Of a stretch of DNA of 9,248 nucleotides, positions 1 through 7,134 are shown in pieces. Under the pieces are notes generated by a model. That model ran no database searches and was not told the origin of the DNA. It saw only the letters and a list, made by a program, of their open reading frames with translations. Numbering within the stretch: the first letter of the stretch is position 1; the number at the start of each line of letters is the position of its first letter. Origin of the DNA: DASUAL01 sp050733055 (GTDB lineage: Bacteria; Gemmatimonadota; Gemmatimonadetes; Gemmatimonadales; GWC2-71-9); NCBI GenBank assembly GCA_050733055.1, contig JBOHSI010000114.1, positions 1-9,248 on the forward strand, written 5' to 3'. The translations under genes and the position numbers were made by a program.

Positions 1-1107
1 GCTCTCGTCGGCGCCGCCCTCGTGCTGGCAGCGTGCTCCCGCCCGAGCGGCCCCATCGTCATCGGTTTGGCCGGCCCCTTCTCGCAGCCGCGGGGGGGGT
101 CCATGCTGCGCGGCGCCGAGCTGGCGATCGAGCAAATCAACGCCAGAGGAGGTGTCGGGGGCCGGCCGCTCAAGCTGCGGATCGCCGACGACTCGGGGAG
201 TGAGGCCACCGCGGTACGAGTTGCTCAGCAGCTGTACGAGGACGCGACAGTCATCGCGGTAATCGGGCACCTGAGCTCACCGCCGACCCGGGCCGCTGCG
301 CGGATCTACGGCGGCGGCTCGACCCCCGTTGCCATGATCTCTCCGTCCGCCTCGAGCCCGAACCTGAGCGGGATCAGTTCGTCTTTCTTCCGCGTGTGCC
401 CCACCGACCTCCAACACGGCCCGCAGCTCGCTCGGTTCGCCTGGCAGCAGCTTGGCGCACGCCGCGCAGCGGTCATCTACATCAACAACGACTACGGGCG
501 TGGCGTGCGCCAAGCATTCGCGGCAGAGTTCACCCGACAGGGCGGAACGGTGCTGGAAGCCGACCCCTACGTGGCGGCGACAAGGTCGCTCGAGCCGTAT
601 CTGTCACGCATCCTGCGTGACGGCGGGGTCGACGTGCTGATGCTCGCCGCCGAGCGCCCGGGGGCCGAGTTGGCGCTGCGGGAGATGCGGGCCCTGGGGC
701 TGCGGTGGCCGGTGATCGGCGGGGACGCGCTGACCGGGATCGAGGCCACCGGAGGGGGGGGTCTCGCCGAAGGCGTGCACCTCTCTTCTGCGTATCTCCC
801 CGACCGCACGGAGGACCGCAACGCGACGTTCGTGGCGGACTACGCCGGGGCCTACCAGGGTCAGCAGCCGGACCATCGCGGCGCGGGTGCCTACGACATC
901 GTCTTCCTGCTCGCGCGCGCCATCGACGAGGCGGGCGCGGGGCGGCGCGCGATCCGCGACTACCTCGCCAGGGTCGGCCGCGGGAAGCCCTCGTTCGACG
1001 GTGTGACGGGAACGATCGCGTTCGACGACAGGGGGGACGTCCCGGGCAAGGAGGTCGTGATCGGCGTCGTGCGCGAAGGCCGGTTGGTCACGGAGATCGC
1101 GCACTGA
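1..1107 (+). CDS. Periplasmic amino-acid-type substrate-binding lipoprotein (Peripla_BP_6 / LivJ-like), 5' end cut off
   Basis: The reading frame is open from base 1 and the first visible residues (ALVGAALVLAAC) are the hydrophobic core and lipobox of a lipoprotein signal peptide, with the lipidated Cys at bases 34-36. The true start is therefore before the window; the GTG at 22 is inside the signal peptide. The mature protein starts with a typical branched-chain-amino-acid-binding fold: a first beta strand (PIVIGLAGPFS), then RGAELAIEQINARGGVGG and the DDSG turn, and later a second lobe around AAVIYINNDYGRG. The family binds small ligands such as amino acids, amides or related acids in the cleft between two lobes, for ABC uptake or for sensing. 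The ligand cannot be read from the sequence. The stop overlaps the start of the chemoreceptor gene by one base (TGATG), so the two are co-translated and probably work together. About 368 residues are visible, a normal length for the family. Confidence 0.9.
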   Translation, partial: ALVGAALVLAACSRPSGPIVIGLAGPFSQPRGGSMLRGAELAIEQINARGGVGGRPLKLRIADDSGSEATAVRVAQQLYEDATVIAVIGHLSSPPTRAAARIYGGGSTPVAMISPSASSPNLSGISSSFFRVCPTDLQHGPQLARFAWQQLGARRAAVIYINNDYGRGVRQAFAAEFTRQGGTVLEADPYVAATRSLEPYLSRILRDGGVDVLMLAAERPGAELALREMRALGLRWPVIGGDALTGIEATGGGGLAEGVHLSSAYLPDRTEDRNATFVADYAGAYQGQQPDHRGAGAYDIVFLLARAIDEAGAGRRAIRDYLARVGRGKPSFDGVTGTIAFDDRGDVPGKEVVIGVVREGRLVTEIAH

Positions 1108-2801
1108 TGGAGCCGGCCTTCGACACCATCCGCTCCCGCATTTTGGCCGGGCTGATCCCGCTCGTGGTCGGCCTGGTCGGGGCAGCCCTGCTCGGCGCAG
1201 CCACGCTGCGACAGATGCGAGAGGCTGTCGCCAGCGAACTCGAGGGGCTGCGGGCGTCGAGCGAGGTCGGCAGCGGGCTCGTGACCACGGTGTTCCAGGA
1301 GATGCGCGCCGCCGAGCAGTATCTCGCGACGCCCGGTGCCGACGCGCGCCGCCAGTTTCAGACCGCCGCGGACGAGGCGTTCCAGTACCAACGGCGGCTC
1401 GAGACTCTGGACTTGACGGCCGAGGACCGGATCATCGTCACCAAGCTCGAGCAGCTGCACGCGTCGATTCAGACCGAATACTCCATGGCGCACGCGCTCA
1501 GGGACCTGGGCCGCGAGCAGGAGGCGCAGGCGCGGTCGGTCGCCGTGCGGCCGCAGGCGGCCGAGCTGACACGCTTGGCCCGGGACCTGTCGGCCCGCCA
1601 GGCCGCGAAGGCGACACACGCCGCGGGCCGGCTGGCGACCGCCTCCCAGCAACGCGAGCAGGCGCTCTGGCTTATCCTGGCGGCGATTGCCGTCGGCGGT
1701 GTCTTCGTAGCGCGCTGGACGCTGCAGTCCGTGCAGGGTCCCCTCGACCGGCTGGTGACGGCGGCCGAGCGGTTCGGTAGCGGCGACCTGCGACCCGTGA
1801 CGACGGGCAAGATGCCGCGCGAGTTCCGGGTGCTGGCAGAGGCCATGCACCGGATGGGCGACCGGCTGCGAGGGATCGTCGGCGACGTGATCGGGGAGTC
1901 GGATCGGATCGCGGGGTCGGCGGGGGACCTCTCGGCGGTCGGCGAGCAGCTCGCGGCCTCCTCGAACCAGGTGTCCGCCGCGATGATGGAGATCTCGGGC
2001 GGCGCCGATCACCAGCGCGCCGGTGTGGCGGCGATGGGGACGGGCATCGAGGAGCTGCGACGCGCGACGGCCGAGATGACGGAGGCAGCGGAGCGGACCG
2101 CACGGGTCGCCGAGGAGATCCGGGCCGTCGCCGACCGCCAGCGCGGCGACGTCGCGGCCGCGGGGGGGGCCCTGCTCGAGGTGCGCGAAGTGGTGCAGAC
2201 CACCTCGCGGCAGATCGGCGAGCTGGCCCAGCTCAGCGCCTCGATCGAGGATTTCGTCGACCTCATCAAGCGCATCTCTTCCCAGACGAACCTCCTGGCC
2301 CTGAACGCAGCCATCGAGGCCGCGCGGGCGGGCGAGCACGGCCGCGGCTTCGCCGTGGTCGCGGAAGAAGTCCGCCAGCTCGCCGACGAGTCCGCGCGCG
2401 CGGCGGAAGAGGTGGCGCGCACCACGGCGCTGATCCGCGAACAGATGGAGGACCTCACCGGCACGACGGCGGCAGGTCAGGCGAAGGTGCGGGGAATCGA
2501 GTCCGTGGCGGAGGGCGCCAGCCGGGGGTTCGGGGAGATCGTCGCGGCGATCGAGCAGGTGGAGCACGCCGCGCTACGCGTGAAGCTCGCGGCCCAAGCA
2601 AACCGCGACACGACCGAGCAGCTGCAGCACCAGGCCGAGCAGGTGGCGACCCGCGCCACTACGCATGCGGCGAGCGCCGAGCAAGTCACCGCCGCCGCCC
2701 AAGAACAGGGCGCCTCCACTCAGGAGATGGCCGCCGCCGCCGGGCACCTGCTCCACGCAGCGGAAAAGCTGCGGGGGCTGGTAAAGAGCTTCCGGGTCTA
2801 G
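1107..2801 (+). CDS. Methyl-accepting chemotaxis protein (two TM, HAMP, MCP signal domain)
   Basis: A 564-residue chemoreceptor. TM1 is at about residues 12-34. A mostly helical periplasmic region at 35-186 resembles a four-helix-bundle sensor. TM2 is at 187-204, a HAMP linker at about 205-258, and a long coiled-coil signalling domain at 270-564. The hairpin tip that contacts CheA/CheW is nearly canonical: ISSQTNLLALNAAIEAARAG at 390-409, then EHGRGFAVVAEEVRQLADES at 410-429. There is no C-terminal NWETF-like CheR tether, as in many non-enteric receptors. The frame stays open upstream to base 705, but ATG 1107 is chosen because it follows the upstream stop in a TGATG overlap, has GGAG 11 bases before it, and gives a proper N-terminal TM. 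Because the preceding gene is a binding lipoprotein, this receptor may sense the ligand indirectly through it (inference). Its stop is shared with the convergent gene. No che genes are visible in the window. Confidence 0.95.
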   Translation: MEPAFDTIRSRILAGLIPLVVGLVGAALLGAATLRQMREAVASELEGLRASSEVGSGLVTTVFQEMRAAEQYLATPGADARRQFQTAADEAFQYQRRLETLDLTAEDRIIVTKLEQLHASIQTEYSMAHALRDLGREQEAQARSVAVRPQAAELTRLARDLSARQAAKATHAAGRLATASQQREQALWLILAAIAVGGVFVARWTLQSVQGPLDRLVTAAERFGSGDLRPVTTGKMPREFRVLAEAMHRMGDRLRGIVGDVIGESDRIAGSAGDLSAVGEQLAASSNQVSAAMMEISGGADHQRAGVAAMGTGIEELRRATAEMTEAAERTARVAEEIRAVADRQRGDVAAAGGALLEVREVVQTTSRQIGELAQLSASIEDFVDLIKRISSQTNLLALNAAIEAARAGEHGRGFAVVAEEVRQLADESARAAEEVARTTALIREQMEDLTGTTAAGQAKVRGIESVAEGASRGFGEIVAAIEQVEHAALRVKLAAQANRDTTEQLQHQAEQVATRATTHAASAEQVTAAAQEQGASTQEMAAAAGHLLHAAEKLRGLVKSFRV

Positions 2802-4195
2802 GGTCCGACGGTGACGTTCCCGGGCGCCACAAGCAGCCCGGGCAACAGGTCGATGAGCGTGACCGCGGCGAGCATCTGGGTCATAGCCAGCAAGTGATTG
2901 GACGCCCCACTGCCCACGGCAGTGAACCAGAGCCGGAGCAGGGTCGGCGACCCGCCCACCCCGATCGCGTCCACTGCAGTGAAGCGCAGGATGCCGACGG
3001 CCGCCGTGTCGGCGTTGACGATCGGCAGCGCGAAGGCGCCGGCTTGGGTGCTGTCGAACTGCAGCACGCCTGTGTTCCAGGTGAACCGCCCGTCGTAGGT
3101 CCCGAGTAACGCGCCCGGCGCTGCCTTGAGATCCACCAGGACGTCGATCGGAACCAGCTGGCCGCGCTTTGCGACGCCGAAGCTCCGGGCGCCGGCGAGC
3201 GTGAGCGCGATGGGGTTGCCGGGCGCCGTGGGGTCGCCGACCACCACTGGCAGCGAGTCCGCGACGCCGGTCGCTGCGGTCGCGACGACGATGGCGCTGC
3301 CTCGCGTGACAGCCGTCACGAGCCCCGTGCTCGAGACCGTGGCCACACCCGGCGCGCGGCTCACCCACGTCACGAGCGAGGGCGACAGCACGTTGCCCAC
3401 CGCATCCCTGACACTGGCGGCGAGCTGCACGGTGTTCGCCGGGCTCGTCGTCGCGAGGGTGCCGTATCCCGGAGTCACGAGCACCGCGGCCGGAATGCCG
3501 ACAAGGGGCGAGACGGTCAGCTGCAGCGTATCAGCCACCCCGCGGATCGCGGCCACGACGCGCGCCGGGCCCCCGCTCGTGCCGAGGAGGGCGGTGACGC
3601 GGGCGTCGGGCCCGACGAGGATGAGCCCCGGCGTCAGGTTGGTGAGCGCCACGGGGACCCCCGCCACCGCCGTCAGCGTCGAATCGACGCTGATGCGCAT
3701 CACGAACGAGCCGCCCAACCCTAGCGTCGTGTCCTGTGGCGCGACAGTGACGACGCAGCCCGAGCCGAATTGGCAGGGTCCGGCGTAGCTCACCGGGACC
3801 GTGATGGGTGGAACGAGGCCCGCGGCGCGCACCTCGACCGTATCGACCCCCATGTACAGCACGGCGCCGTCGCTCGACCGGATCCCCTGCAGCATCACCT
3901 CGAACGTCTGCGCAGCGCCGATGACAATCACGGGGACCGTCAGCCGGGCGTTGCCCTCCGCGTCGACGTCGACGCTCGTGTCGGCGACTAGCGTCCCAAT
4001 GGGGAGGAGACGCACGATCACCCGCAACCGGTCGAGATCGTTGACCAGCACGCCCCCGCCACTCGTCGCCGTCGCGGAGAACGCCGGCACGATGGCGAGC
4101 GTCGGCCGCCCCAGCCGCGGGCCGGCCCACTCGACGCAGGCGATCGCCGCCACGAGCGCGAGCGCCACGGCGAGCCGCCGCCTCACCGGGCCCAC
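2798..4195 (-). CDS. Exported protein with Ig-like (BIG-type) domains and a cohesin-like domain, possible lipoprotein
   Basis: 465 residues, GTG start. The N-terminus has an RRR charge cluster and a hydrophobic stretch at about 8-20 ending in AAIAC, a plausible but not ideal lipobox (Cys20). A first beta-rich region spans about 32-125. Two bacterial Ig-like domains follow: about 151-228, with Cys141 and Cys147 just before it as a possible disulfide, and about 235-319. The second carries the typical BIG_2 pattern with VTWVSRAPGVATVSSTGLV near 275-293. The C-terminal part (about 329-462) has a cohesin or carbohydrate-binding-like beta sandwich pattern: VPIDVLVDL, then FTWNTGVLQFD, then GILRFTAVDA and LLRLWFTAV. 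The protein is likely outside the cytoplasm, anchored or surface-exposed. The start overlaps the end of the beta-barrel gene by 13 bases, so it is the last gene of a coupled operon. No enzyme motif was recognised; binding or adhesion is an inference. Confidence 0.85.
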   Translation of the reverse strand: MGPVRRRLAVALALVAAIACVEWAGPRLGRPTLAIVPAFSATATSGGGVLVNDLDRLRVIVRLLPIGTLVADTSVDVDAEGNARLTVPVIVIGAAQTFEVMLQGIRSSDGAVLYMGVDTVEVRAAGLVPPITVPVSYAGPCQFGSGCVVTVAPQDTTLGLGGSFVMRISVDSTLTAVAGVPVALTNLTPGLILVGPDARVTALLGTSGGPARVVAAIRGVADTLQLTVSPLVGIPAAVLVTPGYGTLATTSPANTVQLAASVRDAVGNVLSPSLVTWVSRAPGVATVSSTGLVTAVTRGSAIVVATAATGVADSLPVVVGDPTAPGNPIALTLAGARSFGVAKRGQLVPIDVLVDLKAAPGALLGTYDGRFTWNTGVLQFDSTQAGAFALPIVNADTAAVGILRFTAVDAIGVGGSPTLLRLWFTAVGSGASNHLLAMTQMLAAVTLIDLLPGLLVAPGNVTVGP

Positions 4196-5280
4196 TCCAG
4201 GAGCAACACCCCGCGCGGGCCGACGAGCGAGACCGAGCTGCCGCTATCCGCCAACCGTCCCAACGCCACCTGGACCTGCGCCAGGATCGAGACCGACCCA
4301 CTCGCGCGGTAGCGGACATCCACGCCGGGGCGGACGAGCCACCCCAACAACTGGACGCTCCCGGTGTCTGGCCCCACGAGCTCGTGGCGGAACTCGACGT
4401 TCGGCGCGAGGCTCACGGCGGGCGAGAGCGGTCGATCGAGCCGCGCGCCCAGCGCGAGCACGTTGCCCCGAGGCACCTGCACGGGGTAGGCACGGGGCCG
4501 CAGGCGGTACATGTCGTAGCCGTAGAGGGAGAGGCTACTCCGGCCAGCAGGGACGCTCACGGCACTGTAGATCAGGACGCGATCGCCGGTTGCGCTCCGG
4601 GAGCTGTCGCCCAGCGCGTCGCCGCCGCTCGCGGTGTAGATCGCCGCGCCGCGGAAATAGATTCCGCGGCCGAGCGGCCCCTCAACGCCCAGCCGCGCCC
4701 GCGCCTCGCCCCCAGGCTCCAGCTCCCGGCCGCCGGCGACGGGCGTGTAGCTCGCGTGCCACCGGTAGCTCGCGCCGGCCCCGCCCGCCCAGCGCTCGCC
4801 CAGCCGGAAGGCCGAGGCGAACCCGCCGGTCACCCCGCCCCCCGAGCCGAATGTGGGGGTAGTGAACCCCAGGAGATCCGTCGCCAGGGCGCTGAGCAAC
4901 GGGACCGCGGAGTCGGGGACCGTCTTCTTTCCGGTAGGCAGCGTCCCCGCCACCGAAACGATCACGCGCCCGGACACCGCGGCCCAGGAGAGCCGCACGT
5001 CGGTGTCGGTGACGCCGTCGACCTCGAACGTCCCACCGGTCATCGCCCCCGACGCGCGCGCGTATGCCGTCGAGAGGTCCACGGTCACGCGCGAGCCGAG
5101 CCGCTGGGACAGCGCGACGGGGACCGTCCACTGGACGACGTGGTCGAACGCGAACCCGGAGCCGAAGTAGTAGCCGTCGAAGACCACGCCGCTCGTCGCG
5201 GCGGTGCTCACGCCGCTCGCCGGACCCTGGGCTGCGAGGGGAGGGGCCGCGACGGCGAGCAGCAGCAGCACGCGCTTCAC
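4183..5280 (-). CDS. Outer-membrane beta-barrel protein
   Basis: 365 residues with a clear type I signal peptide (MKRVLLLLAVAAPPLAAQ, likely cleavage after Gln18), of a kind common in high-GC diderm phyla. The rest is a long series of short amphipathic strands with alternating hydrophobic residues and Gly/Ser/Asp turns, such as VVQWTVPVALSQRLGSRVTV, RVIVSVAGTLPTG, GIYFRGAAIYTASGG and VLIYSAVSVPAGRSSLSLYG. This fits an outer-membrane barrel. The part near GTLPTGKK and GGGVTGGFASAFRLGERW recalls the phenol-degradation MetA / transporter-like barrels, but no family is certain. The last residue is Arg, not the usual aromatic. GTG start 5280 overlaps the upstream stop in a GTGA motif with no clear Shine-Dalgarno, so its translation probably depends on the preceding gene. 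It would provide the outer-membrane part of the three-gene module. Confidence 0.85.
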   Translation of the reverse strand: MKRVLLLLAVAAPPLAAQGPASGVSTAATSGVVFDGYYFGSGFAFDHVVQWTVPVALSQRLGSRVTVDLSTAYARASGAMTGGTFEVDGVTDTDVRLSWAAVSGRVIVSVAGTLPTGKKTVPDSAVPLLSALATDLLGFTTPTFGSGGGVTGGFASAFRLGERWAGGAGASYRWHASYTPVAGGRELEPGGEARARLGVEGPLGRGIYFRGAAIYTASGGDALGDSSRSATGDRVLIYSAVSVPAGRSSLSLYGYDMYRLRPRAYPVQVPRGNVLALGARLDRPLSPAVSLAPNVEFRHELVGPDTGSVQLLGWLVRPGVDVRYRASGSVSILAQVQVALGRLADSGSSVSLVGPRGVLLLEWAR

Positions 5281-6644
5281 GGCGGCCGCTTGAAGATGAT
5301 GGTGATCCCGTTGACGACCGAGATGATCGATGGCAGGCCGGTGGTCTCGGGCGTGAGCTGGCGGTCGATCGTGGAGGTCCCGCTGGAGGCGCCGCCAGTT
5401 CGGGTGATCACGTCACCAGCGGTCGGGACGATATCGCGGGTCGCCGCCGAGAGCAGCCCGCCCGACGCCTCGCGCAGCGCCGCCGGAGGGGGCGGCAGGG
5501 CGTCCACCACCGTGGTGAGCGCGCCGCCCTCCCGCGAGGTCTGCTCGACGACGGGCGCGGCCTCGGCGGCTTGCTGGCCCTGCTGTGCCGCTTGGAAGCT
5601 CGGGTCGGCCTGCACCGCCGCCCGGAAGTGCCGTGCGGCGGCGGGGTAGTCCCCGCGATCCAGCGCCTCGAGCCCCCGACTGTACGCCAGGAAGGCGGCG
5701 AGATTGCTCGGCCCCTGCTTCAGGATGCTCTGCCGCTCGGCCTCCGTCAGCTGGATCCCGAGCTGCGCCGCGAGATCGAACACCACCCGCTTTTCGAGCG
5801 CCAGGAGCTGCTTGAACGGGCCGGTCACCCGGTCCACCGACCGCACCACGCCCCCGCCGCTCACCACCGACGCCGACAGCTCGACCGGCCCCCGCTCCGA
5901 GGTGATCGCCGCCATTCCCTGCACCATCCGCTCGGCGCGCAGCAGGCGGCCGACGCGCGCCGCCGTCCCTGGTTCGACGCGCTCGCTCTGCGACAGCTTC
6001 AGCTCATCGAGCAGCACGCCGATCTGGAGCCGCTCGAGCAGTCGCAGCGTGCGGATGTAGGCGAGATCGGTCGTGATCAGCTCGGCGAGGCCGCGCGAGA
6101 GCGGCTGGTAGCTGGAATCGCCGACGACCACGATCGGCAGCACCGCGAGCGTCTGCGGCTCGGGTGATTGCTCGATCACTTCTGCCTCGCGCGCGAGCGC
6201 TTCCCGCGCCGTCCGCTCGGCAGAGGCACGTAGCGCAAGCTGCGCCTTGGCACGCCGTGCCGCGACGCCGCGGGCACGGGGGTGCTGCGCCGCGAACTCG
6301 TGGTACGTCGCGATGGCCGCTTCGTAGCGCCCCGCCTGCTCCTGGCACGCTCCGATGACGAGGGGCCCGAGCACGTTGTCCGGCTCGACCAACTGCGCCG
6401 CGCCCGCCACGACGGCGGCCGTGTCGCAGCGCTGTGCGGCCACAAGCGCGGCGGCGAGACGGAAGCGGATGGCGGCGTTGCGAGGCTGTTGCTGGGCCTG
6501 GGTGGCGAGATCCGGAATCGCAGCGGGAGCGACGGCAGCGGGGTGGGGGGGGTGGGGGCGGTGGGGGGCGCGCGCGCAGCCCCCGGCCATCCCCACAAGG
6601 AGCGCCAGGGGCAGTGGGTGACGGCTATGTGCGCGCGCGTACAA
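5277..6644 (-). CDS. Lipoprotein with TPR and CsgG/FlgO-like domains
   Basis: 455 residues. The N-terminus has basic residues, a hydrophobic core (LPLALLVGMAGGC) and a lipobox Cys23, then a His/Pro-rich linker (28-35, HRPHPPHP). TPR-like helices lie at about 45-125. A CsgG/FlgO/TolB-type alpha-beta domain follows at about 165-295, starting LAVLPIVVVG, then LSRGLAELITTDLAYIRTLRLLE near 182-204 and a VGRLLRAERMVQGMA strand-helix at 231-245. Another TPR at 312-350 contains RGLEALDRGDYPAAARHF. The tail is Ala/Gly/Thr-rich. In known families CsgG forms the curli export pore and related proteins sit in the outer-membrane periphery; here export or complex assembly is only inferred. The start is TTG 6644: the frame is closed by a stop at 6675-6677 and no ATG or GTG precedes the signal peptide. 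No strong Shine-Dalgarno or promoter is visible in the 97 bases upstream. It is the first gene of the module, overlapping the next by 4 bases. Confidence 0.85.
   Translation of the reverse strand: MYARAHSRHPLPLALLVGMAGGCARAPHRPHPPHPAAVAPAAIPDLATQAQQQPRNAAIRFRLAAALVAAQRCDTAAVVAGAAQLVEPDNVLGPLVIGACQEQAGRYEAAIATYHEFAAQHPRARGVAARRAKAQLALRASAERTAREALAREAEVIEQSPEPQTLAVLPIVVVGDSSYQPLSRGLAELITTDLAYIRTLRLLERLQIGVLLDELKLSQSERVEPGTAARVGRLLRAERMVQGMAAITSERGPVELSASVVSGGGVVRSVDRVTGPFKQLLALEKRVVFDLAAQLGIQLTEAERQSILKQGPSNLAAFLAYSRGLEALDRGDYPAAARHFRAAVQADPSFQAAQQGQQAAEAAPVVEQTSREGGALTTVVDALPPPPAALREASGGLLSAATRDIVPTAGDVITRTGGASSGTSTIDRQLTPETTGLPSIISVVNGITIIFKRPP
6540..6568 (+). other. G-quadruplex-forming G tract on the + strand
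   Basis: Four G runs of 4, 8, 5 and 6 bases (6540-6543, 6545-6552, 6554-6558, 6563-6568) are separated by T, T and CGGT. This meets the usual G3+N1-7 pattern for an intramolecular quadruplex. The tract lies on the template strand of the TPR/CsgG-like gene, where it encodes the His/Pro-rich linker after the lipobox. It may simply be a by-product of Pro and His codons at high GC. Confidence 0.6.
6626..6643. other. Alternating purine-pyrimidine tract (Z-DNA-prone)
   Basis: The 18 bases TATGTGCGCGCGCGTACA alternate pyrimidine and purine without a break and contain a long CG run. They sit on the first codons of the TPR/CsgG-like lipoprotein gene, overlapping its TTG start. Such tracts can adopt Z-form under negative supercoiling; whether this one does is not known. 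Confidence 0.45.
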
Positions 6645-6741
6645 GCGCTCGGCCCCGCCGAGAAAGAAGGGGGCTCAAGATTGGCGATGGCTTCTGTCCG
6701 CGCAAGGACGCGCGACCGCATATCCGGTGACGTGACTCACA

Positions 6742-7059
6742 TCAGCGTCGCGGCTTCCGCTTCGCGGGCTTCTTCTTCCCGGCCTTCGGCTTCGCGCCTT
6801 TGGCGACCTTCCGCTTCGCCTTGAGCGCCACCTGCACCTCGGCAAGCACGCGGTCGCCCTCGTCAGGGCCGATCAGACCGCGCCGCACGGCGTAGCGCAC
6901 GAGTTCCTCGGCGTCTTCGACCGAGAAGTCGCCCAGGCCCCCGGCGGCGCGGATCGCCTTGACGAGCGCGTCCGCCACGGGGCTGCGCAAGACACTCGCG
7001 ATTCCTGGGAGGGCCTCGAGCAGCGAAGAGATCTGCGACCCGCCGAGTTCGGCTGGCAT
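6742..7059 (-). CDS. Small protein with a lysine-rich C-terminal tail, unknown function
   Basis: 105 residues with an ATG start; GGAG lies 11 bases upstream. The first part (about 1-78) is predicted helical and mildly acidic, with a segment DFSVEDAEELVRYAVRRGLI at 44-63 and then GPDEGDRVLAEVQVALK. The last 26 residues (80-105) contain 15 Lys/Arg with Ala, Pro and Gly between them (for example PKAGKKKPAKRKPRR), like the tails of bacterial histone-H1-like or HU-tailed proteins. No signal peptide or membrane segment is seen, so it is cytoplasmic. A role in binding DNA, RNA or the ribosome is suggested only by the charged tail. The N-terminal domain matches no family I recognise. The gene has its own good promoter candidate at 7093-7121 and lies 97 bases before the TPR/CsgG-like gene on the same strand; co-transcription is possible but not shown. 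Confidence 0.75.
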   Translation of the reverse strand: MPAELGGSQISSLLEALPGIASVLRSPVADALVKAIRAAGGLGDFSVEDAEELVRYAVRRGLIGPDEGDRVLAEVQVALKAKRKVAKGAKPKAGKKKPAKRKPRR

Positions 7060-7092
7060 GAGACGCGCTGCTCCGACGCTGAAAGTCGCGCC

Positions 7093-7121
7093 AAGCTACA
7101 TCCCGCCCTCCAGACCGTCAA
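7093..7121 (-). promoter_or_regulatory. Sigma70-like promoter for the lysine-tail protein gene
   Basis: Read on the - strand: TTGACG (-35, 7116-7121), 17 bases, TAGCTT (-10, 7093-7098). The -35 matches 5 of 6 consensus bases and the spacing is ideal; the -10 matches only 3 of 6. It would start transcription near 7086, about 26 bases before the ATG. The -35 context TCCTTGAC is the same as in the next promoter upstream (7417-7444). Confidence 0.5.
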
Positions 7122-7134
7122 GGATTTTGGCGCT

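Noticed and set aside
92..99. G8 homopolymer (also at about 755-762 and 2162-2169) as a possible phase-variation or frameshift site
   Set aside because: The frames run through these tracts intact and the genes look whole; such runs are common at this GC, though indel errors in sequencing would be worth remembering.
705..1106. N-terminal extension of the chemoreceptor frame
   Set aside because: This part is an out-of-frame reading of the binding-protein gene; ATG 1107 with its TGATG overlap and N-terminal TM is the real start.
960..2567. Long - strand frame (535 codons) opposite the chemoreceptor
   Set aside because: It is rich in Arg, Gly, His and Leu, typical of an antisense frame in high-GC DNA, and matches no family; the + strand protein is an unmistakable MCP.
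3801..5649. Two long + strand frames (353 and 421 codons) opposite the Ig/cohesin and barrel genes
   Set aside because: Low-complexity Arg/Pro/Ala/Ser composition without domains; the - strand proteins have signal peptides, proper domains and overlapping starts and stops.
6732..6740. GTGACTCAC near-palindrome as an operator
   Set aside because: Only 4-base arms, expected by chance, and no promoter nearby supports it.
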